Origin: Polyodon spathula
Taxonomy: Eukaryota > Chordata > Actinopteri > Acipenseriformes > Polyodontidae
Direction: 5' to 3'
Length of the DNA stretch: 64,000 nt
Assembly (NCBI RefSeq): GCF_017654505.1
Contig: NC_054537.1
Location: 77,572,118-77,636,117, forward strand
The translations under genes and the position numbers were made by a program. Positions within the stretch are counted from its first letter, which is position 1. The number at the start of each line of letters is the position of its first letter. The notes under the pieces were generated by a model. The model worked only from the letters and a program-made list of their open reading frames with translations, did no database searches and was not told the origin of the DNA. Shown in pieces: positions 24,180 to 37,499 of the stretch.

Positions 24180-24793
24180 TGTCACAAAGATGGCCGGAGT
24201 GGAGGACATCCGACCAGAAACAGGAAAATAAACAAAGAGAGAGGTAGAGTTTGGTGGAGCTGAGCGAATGGTCTCGCTCAGCATTTAATGAATGAACAGA
24301 CAGACAGAAAATAAACGGTTATATCAAACAAAAACGGGACACGGCACATTCGCCAAAATAAATAGACAAACAAAAAACGGACTAGCACTACACAAAACAG
24401 GGTGAGCAGATATTTTAACTATTATTCTTACAATTTATCACTATTACCTTCGTCTCCAATCTCGATCTCCACTCACTGAACACACAACCCCGAGTGGGTG
24501 AAAACATGCAGCTTTATGCAGCTGAACCAAGACTCAATTGCTAATCAATCATTCAATTGGAGTCTCGGTACAACTGCACATGAATGAATAAAGTGCAATT
24601 CCCCGTGCTCACATATTATTACTTTTTACTTGCACGTGAAGTGCTGTGCAATCCTCGTGCCTAAATACAAATATACATTTTAAACACTCGTGTTACACAG
24701 ACCCGTTTATATCCCGTGTACCAATGACTATACACCAACATTAACACACAACAGATAACACAAAATACACACAGGGGCGGGCACTTTGCCACA
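24180..24793 (-). mobile_element. Solo LTR, minus strand (family A)
   Basis: On the minus strand it begins TGTGGCAAAGTGCCC and ends CATCTTTGTGACA, and is nearly the same length as, and clearly homologous to, the plus-strand LTR at 62230-62839. Flanks GAACT and GACCT would be a 5-bp target duplication with one change. The minus strand shows the ATTAAATGCTGAGCGAGACC region near its end, a probable polyadenylation signal and R segment. No internal retroelement sequence remains, so it arose by LTR-LTR recombination. Confidence 0.88.
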
Positions 24794-27009
24794 GACCTTC
24801 ATTAAAGAATGCCAGATGCCCTTGAGTAACAGAGTTTTGGGACTTTTTCTAATCGATTTCCACATCTGTATAACTTGGCAAAGCTTTGCCACACTTCCAA
24901 CCAATTCAGTGGATGCAGAATGTGTAGTCTCAATGTATGGGCAAGTCTTTACAACGCAGACGGAATGTTGGCAGCAACTGCATGCTTGCCTTTAACAAAT
25001 GACAGCACAATGTTTTAGTAAGGAAGCAAGTACCACCATTTTAGGCTTTTATGTTGCTCTGAAATATTATCTGTTAGGTTTATTTAATGTTTAAACAGGT
25101 CCACGAAATGTCGAAACAAATCCTAATTTTATTCCATAACCTACCCCCGAAAAATATGTAAATTCTCTGCAATTTAAGTAGACCCCTAGTCATAGGCTGT
25201 CAAACCTGAACTTAACTTTGTGACTTCAAAGGGTGGAATATAGTTGAAAAACATTACATTCTGTTTAATGAGAAGCTCTAGCGGGGAGGGGTTAATTTAG
25301 AGCTGACCGTTATTTGAACCACAATATTATAGCCTATAAGGTTATGACCAGTTCACAGTACTATCTGAATTCATTCCTATAATCTTTTTTTTTTTTTTTT
25401 TTTAAACCGTTTAAAAATAAAACAGAAAGTAGTTTAAGGTTTTGGACATTTATTTGAGTCTGATAATTGCCTTACTGTATAACAGGCCAACAGAATGATG
25501 CTTCAGCAAAAGAGATTTTGCAATTGGGTTTTCGCCTCACACAATTGGCACTGGGCAGTTCTAAATTGGTAACTACAGTAGGTGGGCATTGTAATAGGGC
25601 TGTAGCCCAGTCACGTTGTTGGTGTTGGAAAATAAAGAAGGAACCGGAAGTAACTTTCTCAGGCTAATCTAATTCAGCTTCTGGTGAGAAGGGGAGTGTG
25701 CAGAGTTTGATTGCTATATTCTTACTCGGCTCGTTCGAGAGGCATGATTAAATGTTAAATTGAAGAAACCGGTAATCCAGAGAATTTGCCAGAAGGTGGC
25801 ACTACTTGCCTGGGCTCTGCTAACCCAAAACAACAAAGTGTTCATTTGCCAGGTCGGGTCGGCAGGGACACATGCTAAGTGGCTTCTGGATCTTCAGTCT
25901 TGTGTGGTAGAAAGTATTGAGGGTTCAGTGGTCAGGATTAGTAGGCTGTGGACAGCCGAGGGACCCTGAATATATCTGGTTGCCATAACTGAATGCTTAA
26001 GACTTAGTTAGGAAACATTTTTTTGAGAATCTTCTGTTTTGTTTGAAAGTAGATCATGCTAGGAGTTACCATTGTTGGTACCCTAGCGACCGCTGATGTA
26101 ATTGAGAAAAAATATTTATGATTTAACCTGAGTAGCATTACTAAGAAAACCTCACTATCACTTAAAATCTTTAAAGCAAGTTCTGTGACCTTTTAAAAAG
26201 TAAAAAATAAGTCATTTAAAATGATGACCTTGAAAGCCAGCAATAACTTGCACATCAGTTACAAATATCACAATAAAAACATTGGGCATTCTAATTTATC
26301 AGGCTATAGATTGCCAGTGGCAGTTAAGAGTATCTATTAGTGCATTTTCTTATATAGCAGTTTTTTAAAGGATGGGAACAAGGGCACCAACCAGAGAGAA
26401 ACTAGAAAAGCGTTCCAGGGAGATGGAAACATATTCAACCAGTTATAGCTACTATGCCTCTACACTAGAGAAATGGATTCATAAAGATATACATAATGTA
26501 CCAGATAACTCAATTCAGAAGTTCATATCGCATTTCAATGGTTTGTTTTCACTTTTTACTTTCCACCTTTTCAGGTTTAATGCTCATATATTTGCATTAA
26601 AGTCACATGGCAATGTATATTACACTTGTTGTTCTACTGTACATCCTCTCTCCGTGTGTGCCTTTAACTGCTGGGTGTGTAGGCATGCTTTCCAGTTTTG
26701 CCAGTCATGACTACATAACAGTGAATAGGAAGAAGCATCATGTGCTATTTTTAGCCACAGTGGTAAAGAATGACTAGTCTCATCCCCACACGGGCTATTC
26801 TGAATGTTACCCAAGAGAAGCTGTAATCTTCTGTGCAGCTGAGACCATTTATTCTGAACCTGTTGGATTCAGTCTGTATGCTGTCTGCCAGTTTCAGAGC
26901 AGATTGAGCCATCCTGAAATGTTTTTTATTTGGTTTTATTTTGGAACTGTGCACCTCTTTGCAGTTTGTTATATTTGTATTTGGTCGTGCGCTAAAAACA
27001 AATCTACCT

Positions 27010-27197
27010 ATATATATATATATATATATATATTTGCCAGGTGGCCCAGCCGTCCCTGTGGACACATGCACCGAAGATCTAGAAGTCAGACACACCATAT
27101 ATATGACTATATATATATATATATATTAGATATATAGATACGTAATATATATATATATCTATATATGTGTGATATATATGTATAATATACATATATA

Positions 27198-27245
<48 letters not shown>

Positions 27246-27280
27246 ATATATATAATATAATATATATATATATATATATT
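27010..27280. repeat. TA-rich microsatellite block
   Basis: Several TA runs (27010-27033, 27107-27126, 27200-27238, 27256-27278), interrupted by a GC-richer 70-bp segment (27034-27100). Tyr-Ile open frames here are artefacts. Confidence 0.93.
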
Positions 27281-27399
27281 GGCTCCAACCGTACTACAAC
27301 ATTATGGTCCATTTATGGAACGACTGTGGTAATTAAACGAAAGGAGGTTAATTAACATGCGACGCATATCGGGGATATATTATGCACCAGATGTCCAGC

Positions 27400-27495
27400 A
27401 CAATAACGTGGGAAAGCAATAGCCGACTTTAACGAAACAAAAAGTTCCCCAGATGACAATAAGATGTGGGAAAGCAATAGCCACTTTAATTGGAA
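27400..27495 (+). repeat. Local direct duplication, about 57 bp
   Basis: GTGGGAAAGCAATAGCC occurs at about 27410 and again about 57 bp later, each followed by ACTTTAA-like and GGAACAAAA-like sequence. An imperfect two-copy tandem repeat. Confidence 0.7.
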
Positions 27496-28439
27496 CAAAA
27501 CCTCTACTAAATTGGCACACCATTAAGAAAGCGGCATCATTTGCTACAGTAGTTGTCTAAAATAACCTGTAACACCCATGAGTGGTCTGGTTAGGATAAC
27601 ATGAATGTGTGTTATGTTACTAGCCCTGGCTGTTACTGTAAAGAGTGATTGTAGTGCTTTTAAATAATTTTTCTTGCCTGTAGTGCAAGCAGCATTATCA
27701 CATGTTGATAGTCACTATTAGTATTGCATGTATGTGTCTGTTGGCAGTGTTCCCCAAGGCAATGCTATTTTCCCAATATTGAATTCACAAGGACATTTGT
27801 AGTGATATTGGCATTTTTGTCATCTATAAATGACATTGTCAGTAAGCCTTAGGAAATGCATGTCTTCATGATAAGTAACATTTACATTCTGAGCTGAAAT
27901 TGTGGTTAAGCTTGTGATTATTTTCATTTCTAATGTGTTTAATATGTCTGACATTTATAATCTGTGTTCCTTCCCTATATTTCATCTCTACTGTATTCCT
28001 ATATTATTATTGCGCATTTTGAATGCATTTTTACAAAGTCTCAGAATAATAAATACATAATAAAATATCCCTCTCTTCCGTGCTGGTTACTTTCATTGCT
28101 TGAATACCACCTTGCTGTACTGAAACTGGTGAACGGCAGGTGAGCGTTTTCTCTGAAAGAGACACTGTCAGACCCAGGCAGCAGCAGTGCACTTGCGTAC
28201 AAACACGGAAAACAGGGCTGTCTATAGGTAACAATGTTTACTAAGAGTTGAGAACTGGCTAGGCTGTAACTAAACTAAAAGTATGTCTGTAAAGTACATC
28301 GGCATTGTGAAAAAAGTAGATCTCGGCTTTCCAGAACTTCAGTCTGTATTTAAAGATAGATGGTTAATGTGTACAGCCTTGGCCAGGGAAGTATGGTTTT
28401 AAGATTATTGTTAAAAATATGGTCTTGACTAAGTTTATC

Positions 28440-28585
28440 TGAGGCCCTGCCGACCTAACCCCTCCTTACCCGGACGGCGCTCAGCCAGTTGTGCGCTGCC
28501 CCCTGGGAACTCCCGGTCACAGTCGGCAATGACATAGCCTAGATTCAAACCTGCGATCTCCAGGCTAAAAGCTATCAGAATTTTT
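28440..28585 (-). repeat. tRNA-derived SINE, minus strand
   Basis: On the minus strand TAGCCTGGAGATCGCAGGTT and GAATCTAGGC form a tRNA-like B-box region, followed by a GC-rich body (GACCGGGAGTTCCCAGGGGG and onward) ending GTTAGGTCGGCAGGGCC. I recognise this text as a common fish SINE but cannot name the family. The A-box part is decayed. Confidence 0.6.
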
Positions 28586-29215
28586 TCTTCTTTTTGAAAG
28601 TATTACTCGTGCAATATAGTAGTAACATCCTTTGTTTACAAATTGCATTTGAGAATCAATAAATGTTGCACAACACATCTATAGACATCTATTTTATGTG
28701 TATTTCACACCAGAAACCCTGTTACTCTTACTTCACAGGAGCCACAAAGTTAATATTTTCCATGAACAATGTATGCCCAGGATCTGTTGCTGCTTACATG
28801 TGTCTAATTTGGTCAAATATAATTCAGAATTATAGCCTATTCTTGCTTGACTTGCTGTGATAGATAGTTCTGCCTCTGTGTTATGTTTGGTCGTGCTTAT
28901 ATTTTTCTATAATGTTATTGGTAAGCTCGTTGTAGGATGCAAATGTCAAAGACTGCATAATGATCTTAGGCTTTTCAGTCGTTGCTGTAGATTTCCACCC
29001 CTAGGAGGCTGGTTTTACATACCCTTGTTACCTCTAATCTTGGACTGCCTTGTCCAGTTTAACATTAGGTAGTCAAGATTACTTTGAATCAGTGGTAATT
29101 AAGTGGTAATACAGTTGAGAACAGCGATACTCATCCTATAAAATAAGTAGCATCTTGCCTGTTTATGCTACCTGTTCTGAATGTACATTATTGTTTTCCT
29201 GTTGTTTTTACTCAG

Positions 29216-29394
29216 CTGTCTACTACAACCTGAGTCAGAATGGCATAGATCATTCATCCTGCACAGAAGAAGTGTGCTTAGAGCTGCAGACAGAAAGCGC
29301 AGAGAGTCCAGCGGGGAGTGAGGAGAGTAATCCAAGTCTGCCAGAGACTAAAGGAAGCCCAAAACAACAGAACTCGGATGCAGAAACAACACGG
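29216..29394 (+). CDS. SAMD12: SAMD12 coding exon 2
   Basis: The acceptor TTTTTACTCAG and donor GTAAGA bound a 179-nt exon. Its first two bases complete the Ala codon begun in exon 1; it ends in phase 0 after CGG. It encodes residues 5-64, a hydrophilic acidic linker with NGIDH, which matches the RGIDH of the human protein, and Ser/Glu-rich stretches up to DAETTR (human AEAETAK-like). Linker sequence is weakly conserved, so identification rests on the NGIDH anchor, the AET anchor and exact phase agreement with exons 1 and 3. Confidence 0.9.
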
Positions 29395-29817
29395 GTAAGA
29401 AACTGAAGGAGTTTAAAAAAAAAAAAAAAAACATAAAGCTAACTAATAATTCCAGCAAAGACATATCTTATATGTCTTGTATTTTCATTAGTTTTCAGAT
29501 CTCACATTTTTGTATTTGAAAGATGCACACATTACTGTATGATGTATTTGGTTTTTAAAGGTATTTTTTTCATAGTTATTTGTGAACAAAGAAAACTGGT
29601 GAACAGTCTACACCAAATGTTTGCCATTTATTTTCTTTAAAATAACAAAAAATCCCAGAAGCCTCCAGCATTGGGTCGTCTACCGAGTACCGATTGCTGC
29701 TTTTCCTATGAGTGGCCTGTTGTCAAAGTCTATTGTATTCCTTCTTGCAGCCTCTCCTCCTTTTCTTTTTCACCTGATTAGAGGGATTTTTATCCCCTAT
29801 GAAAAATAATCTACCAG

Positions 29818-31078
29818 CATTGACCAGTTCTGTCCAATTTCCCTGTTAAATGTGGAAGGTAAGATATTCTTTAGCACTGTGGCACAAAGGTTGTCAACAT
29901 GTCTCTTGAAGAACCATAGGATCGACAACTCAGTACTGAAAGCTGGAATTCCATGCTTTCTGGAATGCTTGGAACATGTCGGTGTGATCTGGTAACAGAT
30001 TGACAGTGATGGAATCATGTGATGAGTGCGTGAGGCAGGTAGCACTCATATTGAGAACTGGGAGAAAGTGGGCAGCAAAAGGATACTGTGGAAGATGCAA
30101 AGGCTGCCCATCATATCAGTGATATCATGGGGCAAGTACAAGAAGGAAGAGAGGAGGCCTTGGTCTCAGTTTGGCTCCCTGAGATGGCACAAAACAACAC
30201 CAGCTGAAAGAAGGAAGTTGATAAGTAGTTACTGAAGTGCAAAAGCAGGTGCTGAGGATGAGATGTGTCAAGGCAGTGTCCCAGGCTATGCAGGAAACAT
30301 GGATGAAACGGGAGAATGTGGAACAGCATAAAATTGGCTGGCGAGACCTGTAGACAATAGAACAGTGGAGGATCAGTTTCCTGATCAGGTCCACATATGG
30401 TATTCTTCCATCACAGCAGAACCTGAATATATGGTTAGGAGAGAACACTGCATGTCCTTTTGTGTTCATCACTAGTTTCCCTGAAGCACATTCTTAGCGG
30501 GTGTAAGATGACTGCGAGCCAGGGTCACGAGGTACTTTGATGCTTGGCATTAGCACTGGAAGAATGACATATTAAGATCAACAGCTCTCTACCAATATCA
30601 GCAGTACCTAGCATCCCAGAGAACAACATTCCTCCACAAAGAAAAAGTTATTAAAACTAAGATTCGCCTGGGACAATTGGAGCCTGCTAGATATTGGAGA
30701 ATGCAGGCAGATGTAGACCAGCGCCTTATTTTCCCACCTAAGATTGCTACAACCACCATTCCACCTGACATTGTCTTGTAATCAAACAGCACACCTTGTT
30801 CTCATGGTGGAGCTAACAGTGCCATCAGAGGATTGAATGGATGAGACATACGAGAAGAAGAAACTCCTGTATGCTGAGTTAGTCGCTGAGGTGGAACAGC
30901 AAGGCTGGAAAGTCCAGGTTTATCCAGTAGAAGTGGGTTGTGGTGTGTAGTGAAGGCTCTATCCGAGGAGGCAGAGAGAAGTGGCAACTGCCTCTGGCTG
31001 AGGAGAAAAGAAGCCAATTTGAGGACCTCATGTGCAACATCATTTTCTATGTTTAATGGTGACATTAAAGTCCCCTTT
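29818..31078 (+). pseudogene. LINE with restriction-like endonuclease, degraded
   Basis: The left part translates as FCPISLLNVEGKIFFS (about 29828-29875), a reverse-transcriptase motif. Further on are KTTPAERRKLISS (about 30190-30230) and NLNIWLGENTACPF (about 30420-30465), the latter near a Cys/His knuckle. The right part shows PPDIVL (30763-30780) and VELTVPSED, YAELVAEVEQQGW and VEVGCG (about 30805-30945), the PD-(D/E)xK-type endonuclease of the R2/NeSL/Hero group. The RT catalytic core is deleted and several stops and frameshifts are present. Assignment to a clade within that group is not possible by eye. Confidence 0.75.
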
Positions 31079-31948
31079 TGAACACTTCTAAGCTGAATTT
31101 CTGAAGTGACATGGTTTTAAGTTAGTAAATAGAATTCTAACTGCAGGCTTTGTTTCCCCCTTCTGTGAATACTGTTAATTATTGCTGAAAACACCTTGCC
31201 ATATGGATTCTAAAAGACCCCTAGTGACAAAAACAAAGTAACTCACTCCTCCACTTTCAAGTTATTAGTTTCAGGGTGATGTGAACAAGCTAGCTTTCAA
31301 CAGGTAAAATAATAATGAGTCAACAGCAGCACAGAGATACTTTAAGATTAAGCCTGAGCGAGGGCTAGTGGTTTATATTGTAAACTTGCCTCAGCCAATC
31401 AGGTTCAGAGTAGAATGGTCATTATTCCAAGTCAACAGCATTTTCAAGCAGCCAAGGCAAGCCAGTCCAAAATATAAACTAAAAACACATTTAAAAAATA
31501 CTGTGGCTAGCTGAAAATCAAACTGCTTCAGACAGCTCTACAACATAAAGGGCCACCGAAGCATGAAAACATAAAGATAAGAAAAAAAGCACTACCCTCT
31601 GCCTGTCTGTTAAAGCAGAAATCAAACAATAAACAAGGTATAACCTGACTGTTCTGCTTCACTGAAGTGAACGGGAGGCTGGAGTATAGATAGAATAGTT
31701 CAAAATAACATGAAACAGCAAGGATTCATCAGATCACATATTTGTTTTCTACTGCTTAACCACTGGGTGCCAGAAATCTTGCTGGCATCTAAATCGACAG
31801 TTTGTGAAAAGTAACTCTGGTGTCAATTTTCATTGAAAGGAGCTCTATGCGAGCTGTTTTAAATATAGTTGAGTCTGCCCTTGCCAATTAACCTTCAGTG
31901 GCAATGCAGTAGCACAACAATGACAATCCAGTGGTTTTTTGCTAAGGG
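31079..31948. other. No gene seen
   Basis: Intronic sequence with no recognisable element end, between the LINE remnant and the hAT-type element. Confidence 0.4.
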
Positions 31949-34396
31949 TAGGGTTGCAACGATATCAAAATTACAGTTTTCGATTATTGAACCATTTTTA
32001 TTCTACAGTTATTGAAATTTTGATATCTATGATACGATATTTAAATTAGTTTACATTTTTTTTAGCATTACAAATGGCGGTAATTTTTTTTCTATTTGTG
32101 TAAATGGTTTGAAATAATTTTATATAAATCTGAGTTACAACTCACTTAGTTTTAAAGTGTTTTAAATCATCTTATGAATTTAGATAGAAATGTTCTGGTA
32201 TGCAAGTGAATGACTGACAAAATCTGATTGAAAAACATTTACCATTATTGTGCACTTAACTTTTAACAGGACCAATCACATTTCTACAGCCTAGCTACCA
32301 ATTTTCCATCCTATTTAAGTTTTTGCACTCATAAATGGATTATATACTGTAATACCAAACTAGTAAACAGTATATATTTTTTTTTGTTAATTTGTTTATC
32401 AGGAGCTTAAAATTTTTTTAAATAGTTGCATACAAAATATACAGTAGAAAATTACCCATCTAAATCAAGAATATTACCTAAAGTAATGTACTAAAAATAT
32501 TTAGAATACGTCCAAAAGTTGAATCTTAGATACATAGCACACAAGCACAGCTAGTGACACTATCAGTAATATAAATGCAAAAAGCTTGAATTACATTTAT
32601 TTTATAGTCCTGAAAAGTTTGCCAGTCGTTTCTTGCGTGAATCTTGCTGTCATTTCTGGTCTTCTTTTGCAGATGCATAACTTTCTGGGTGGTATTCTCT
32701 AAGATGTGCAAATAAATTGGTGTTATAAAATGGCTTGGATAAATTAATTGCTGTGATTGGTTTAACAAGATCACATGACAGTGCAGTAAGAATTGTCTTA
32801 CCGCTCGGCTCTGACATCATAGACCAACTTTATTTACTGATTTATTAATATTACTACACCTTAATAGTAACAATTATCCAAACAGTGTTTCTGTAGGTAA
32901 AATGTCAACATACAACTGAAACAGCATTTAAATCACCCAACAATGTTTTTTTTTTTCATCTGTCACTAAGAATTACAGAAAAAATGGCAAATATACTGTG
33001 GTATTTAGTCAGAGAACAGAACAAAGAAAACTCTGAGGTAAGCAGTATCGGTAACACTTTATTCAAAAGCCATCTGAGAAATCACCATGCAAGTCTCACT
33101 CAGCATGTAATATATATGCAGCAGCGGCATCTACTTATTAAACTAAATATCGCCTTATAAAACTGACTTGTGAGTATGCAATGTTTAAATTAGACACAAC
33201 AGATACATCTCACCGCTACCCTCCAATTTTCAAAAACATATTTCAAACAAAATTAAAATCTCTCCCTGTTCTTTTATGACACAACCTTTGGGCAGGTTCG
33301 GCATAGAATTCCATTGTGCTCGCCGTGGATGGAAAGGACTGTGGCACTGCACAAACTGACACAGAAGTGGTTTAGTCCTCATATTAACTAATGCTGGTTT
33401 ACAATCTTGGGAAATTATGCTGGTTACCAGCTATCAATGTGAAAACAGCCTCTGAAATTATTGGTCAGCTTCTCTTGAAGATCACAAAACCTGAGTAGGA
33501 TCATTTCCTACACAAAAAAAAGAAAACCACTTGGAAGCTACTCCCTTGATGTCAAGTGCCAATGCAGTGTTTGGCTGTTCCGTGAATCCTCCTTCAGATG
33601 TGAGAAATCAGTCAGTCTTCAATTCCCAAATGCCATTTTATCTCAAATTCTACTGTAAATGGGAATGTTCAATGTGATGTTTATGACAAATAAAGTACAA
33701 AATGTATGACTTTTTTTTTTCAGTGGAAGGATACATAATACATTTCAAATTTTTCCTTAAAAAATTTAGTTTATGTAATTATTTTCAAAAAACAAATCTA
33801 GCCATTTTGTAAGCGAAATAACCAACTTCAGGGTGTGTGGTAAGACAAATCTCACAACGCACCCAGGGTGTGCCGTTAAAATAGTCTAACCACACACTCT
33901 GTCATGGGTTATTTCTTAACGTGTTCTCCATTTTCACAGCAATTGATTTATCACAGGCCAAACAAGTAGGCTTAGCATCTTTTATTGGTTCGCCTTTTTC
34001 ATTTTTTTTAAACCAAAATAATCCCAAACTTGGGATCATTGTCTTTTTAAGTTAGGTGCAAGTCCAGTTGCTTTACCCTGTGTAAACTGTGTCAGTGGAA
34101 GTACTGCCTCGGGCACACACTCGCTTTCCACCTCGCTTTTAAACCATCATTAAAAAAAATCCCACTGATGGTTAACCCCTCTTCCCTTATTTTTAATCTT
34201 GAATTACATGCTTTGTAATCACACAAGATCTTAAATTAAACAGGGTGCTATTGATGGCAATGGGACTAGCTAATTTCCCATTATCGCGATTATCAAATGG
34301 TTCGATTGCATTCAGCGGTATTTTAAAACCAATATGATAAATAGTAGGAGTACAATATTGAAAATACCGTAGTAAACGATAATTGCGGCAACCCTA
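31949..34396. mobile_element. hAT-type element, non-autonomous
   Basis: The left end TAGGGTTGCAACG (31949) and right end GCGGCAACCCTA (ending 34396) share the TAGGGTTGC terminus in inverted orientation. The 8-bp flanks GCTAAGGG and CCTAAGAG agree at six of eight positions, matching the 8-bp target duplication of hAT elements after some decay. Subterminal regions contain CGATA and ATCG-type phrases as in other hAT elements. No transposase frame is visible in the 2.4 kb. An imperfect hairpin lies inside (33829-33901). Confidence 0.7.
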
Positions 34397-34661
34397 CCTA
34401 AGAGTCATATATTCATATTTTGATTTACCAAGTCTATCACAATGTATTTGACCAATATGCAGCGTCAGTCGATTACAGTATTATTTCCACCCCAGTTTTC
34501 TGCTGTTTCAGGAAAATTGTGCAATAAATCCAGTGTTGGTTCTGCCAATGTTTCGTCACAGTAATACATTTGTTTTATAATTGTATTCCAAAGTTACCTT
34601 TCAAGAGTTTTTGTAGTAGTTGGGGCTAGCTGGTGTCTTTCTAAAACAATTACAATTAGAA

Positions 34662-34668
<7 letters not shown>

Positions 34669-34699
<31 letters not shown>

Positions 34700-34700
34700 A
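34669..34700 (+). repeat. A-run with CACACAAACACACA tail
   Basis: About 30 consecutive A residues, perhaps the tail of an unrecognised retroposon. Confidence 0.9.
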
Positions 34701-36783
34701 CACAAACACACAATGAAGTTACTAAACCAGAATATATGTGTTTGTTACATATTTGTCTTCTCTGGCAAAACTCATTTTACCTCTTATTTGATTGGCTACA
34801 CTACATACTATAATTGATTCTAGATTTCTGTTCTTTTATAAAATATGAATAACAAAGTAAATATTAGCCATTCACTGTAGTATTATATTTTAATCAAGGC
34901 TTTGTTCTCTTTTAATATAAGAATTTTGTGTAAGGTAGTTTGACTAAAGAAAACTTTGTAATACATGTTTTTGGATGATTTACTCACTAGATGGCACTAT
35001 TTACCAGTTATTAAAATAGAGATTAGCCGCAGAGGACAAGCAAATGGGGCATGTAAGGGTTGTAGGGTCTTATATATGTAACTAAGGCTGCTGGATTTCT
35101 ATCAGTGACACAAAATATAACACTAACCCTCTATTATATTTCCAGAAACATCATGTCTTGCTAAAAACAATCATGTTGCCTTCTCCCTTCTTTCACTGTA
35201 ATGAAGACACCCAGAGAATATAAAGAGCGGCTCACTGTAAGACCACACTCTCTGCCAGCCACTTGCACATTGAAAACAGACTGAAGACCTGAGGACCAGC
35301 ACTTAATTAAGATAATTTTATTCATTCTCTTTGGTAGTGAAATTAGAGGGATTTCACCCATATAATGTTGTGTGTAATTAGTCTCCTTGTTACGGTGAAA
35401 TAACATTCAAGTTTAACAGGCTGGTGGATGCAATTAGCTCATTGTGTAACACTCACTTCAGAGGCAGTTCATCCTATTTCACCCATGCTCTTCATGCTAA
35501 TCCTGCACTGTGCAAACTAAAATGTATATTGGACTCAAAATGTCTGCCACTGTCTCACGCTGTTTTCTTTTTTATTTATCACTGTGCTTGATAAGTGTGG
35601 ATGATTTCACATACCCTTAGTAGCACTATTCTTCAGCTGCTTAATTTTACCTTACAGAAAGTTAGACAATTCAATATTAATTGTGTCTTTTAACCCAGCT
35701 GTGCATTTAGTTTTACAATTGTATACTATACAGTATATACTATCAAACATTAGCCAATACAGTATATTTAAAGTGAACTAAAAATATGTATACAAATTTG
35801 TCTCTGCATGAGGACACTTTGCCGAGTTATTCCAAAACAGTTTACATTTCAGTAATTGTATCACAATTATACTTTTTAAGTGAAAAGATAAAAAATGATT
35901 TGCAGTTAAGCACAGTTCTTTATTCCGTATGCAAATGTGGACACTCTTTTCTAATTATTTTCCTATTTACCGTCATAAATATCCTGTCAGCGTGGATAAA
36001 TTGTAGAAAATCTAATTTTAAAATAATGCAAAATAAATTAAACACATTTATGTAAATATAAACTTGAAAACAATAACATCATTCATTAATAACAAACTAA
36101 CACCCTGCATGGGCTGTAAAGGGAAGAGAAAAGCTCTTAGAATTATTTGTAAAAATGAGAAATCTCTAATTAATTTATTGATGGCATGTACAGCTTTTGA
36201 ATATGCAAATAAGACCCGAAGGAGTGATCCTCCTTTTAAAACCATTTCCCAAAGCAAAACAGTGGATTCAAAGTTTAATTGGCAGATGTAATTAAATCAC
36301 ATTTCACCATATTTTACTGCATCTGGGTACACAACGAAATAGATGACAGATTTAAACTCACTGAACAACCAAAAACATCTCAAAGCCTTTAGTGTGGCTG
36401 CTACAAATCAAATCAATCAGTCTTTGTGTAAAACTTCTCTCAAACCATACCATTGTCATAAAATGTGCAGTGTGGGTCTGGACAGACTCACAGGTTAAAA
36501 CCAATTTCAAGTATTTTGCTAATGAGAATTCTCCAACATAAGGTGCAACAAAGCTCTCCTTTGAGGCCAATTAACAGCCCAGACCTACCTCCAGAGGGAA
36601 TGAACATAGAACAAGGTTATGTTTTAGACTGTTGAATGTCAGATGGCAAGATGGGTTCCCAATGTATTCTCAGTACATGTAATAAATAACAACTGGGTAT
36701 AGTACCAACTGTTTTGTTGGTTATATTGCATTCAGAAGGTAAATGAAGTTTACAAAAGGCCAAATCTGATTTTATTATTTGTG

Positions 36784-36785
<2 letters not shown>

Positions 36786-36842
<57 letters not shown>
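36786..36842. repeat. (AAT)n microsatellite
   Basis: About 18 AAT units followed by TAG-type triplets (36849-36866). Confidence 0.97.
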
Positions 36843-37011
36843 TATTATTAGTAGTAGTAGTAGTCGTAATAGTGAATGGAATGGCATCCAAGCTGTAAAA
36901 GGTATTCATATTTACACTCCAGTGTTTCTGTAATATGGAAACTGTTTTTTTTTTGTATCCTAGGTGAAAAAAAAAAACTTAAGTATAGTCAACATTATTA
37001 CATTTTATTTA

Positions 37012-37013
<2 letters not shown>

Positions 37014-37050
<37 letters not shown>
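37014..37050. repeat. (AAT)n microsatellite
   Basis: About 12 AAT units; 170 bp from the other AAT array. Confidence 0.97.
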
Positions 37051-37333
37051 TAGGCATCAAATGTGCCGTTTGGAAATAAAACATGATACCTAATACACAA
37101 GGTTAAGAAAATATCAAAGTTTTCTTGACTTGATTTCAGGATTACCCGAGCAGGGACAATTTCACTCTCCAAGTGAAGTTCAAGATAACCTCAAAGGAAG
37201 ACGTGATACAGAGTGTTCTTTCAAAACTACACTTTTGAGACCTATATACTGAATACTGCAGGTCCCTATAACTCACTGCAGGTAAGATTTATGTAATTAT
37301 TTTGTTAGTTAAGGTAGCAATAGCCAAATGTAT

Positions 37334-37444
<111 letters not shown>

Positions 37445-37499
37445 CACTAGGTGCCCCTTAAAGACTGCAGGACTGTAGTTGAAATAAAAAAAATGTAAA

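Larger units (their letters stand above)
20174..29215 (+). other. SAMD12: SAMD12 intron 1
   Basis: Canonical GTAAGG donor and TTTACTCAG acceptor. Besides the elements listed separately it holds a short TG microsatellite (20310-20332), A- and T-runs (22425-22453, 22636-22661, 25387-25403), a TA-rich microsatellite (27010-27280) and a local duplication (27400-27500). No further exon was recognised; open frames between 25467 and 26710 have no domain content and no convincing splice sites. Confidence 0.75.

Noticed and set aside
36064..36291. 75-codon open frame with a Cys pair (CMGCKGK) as a small gene
   Set aside because: There is no splice context, known domain or initiation context, and AT-rich DNA yields such frames by chance.
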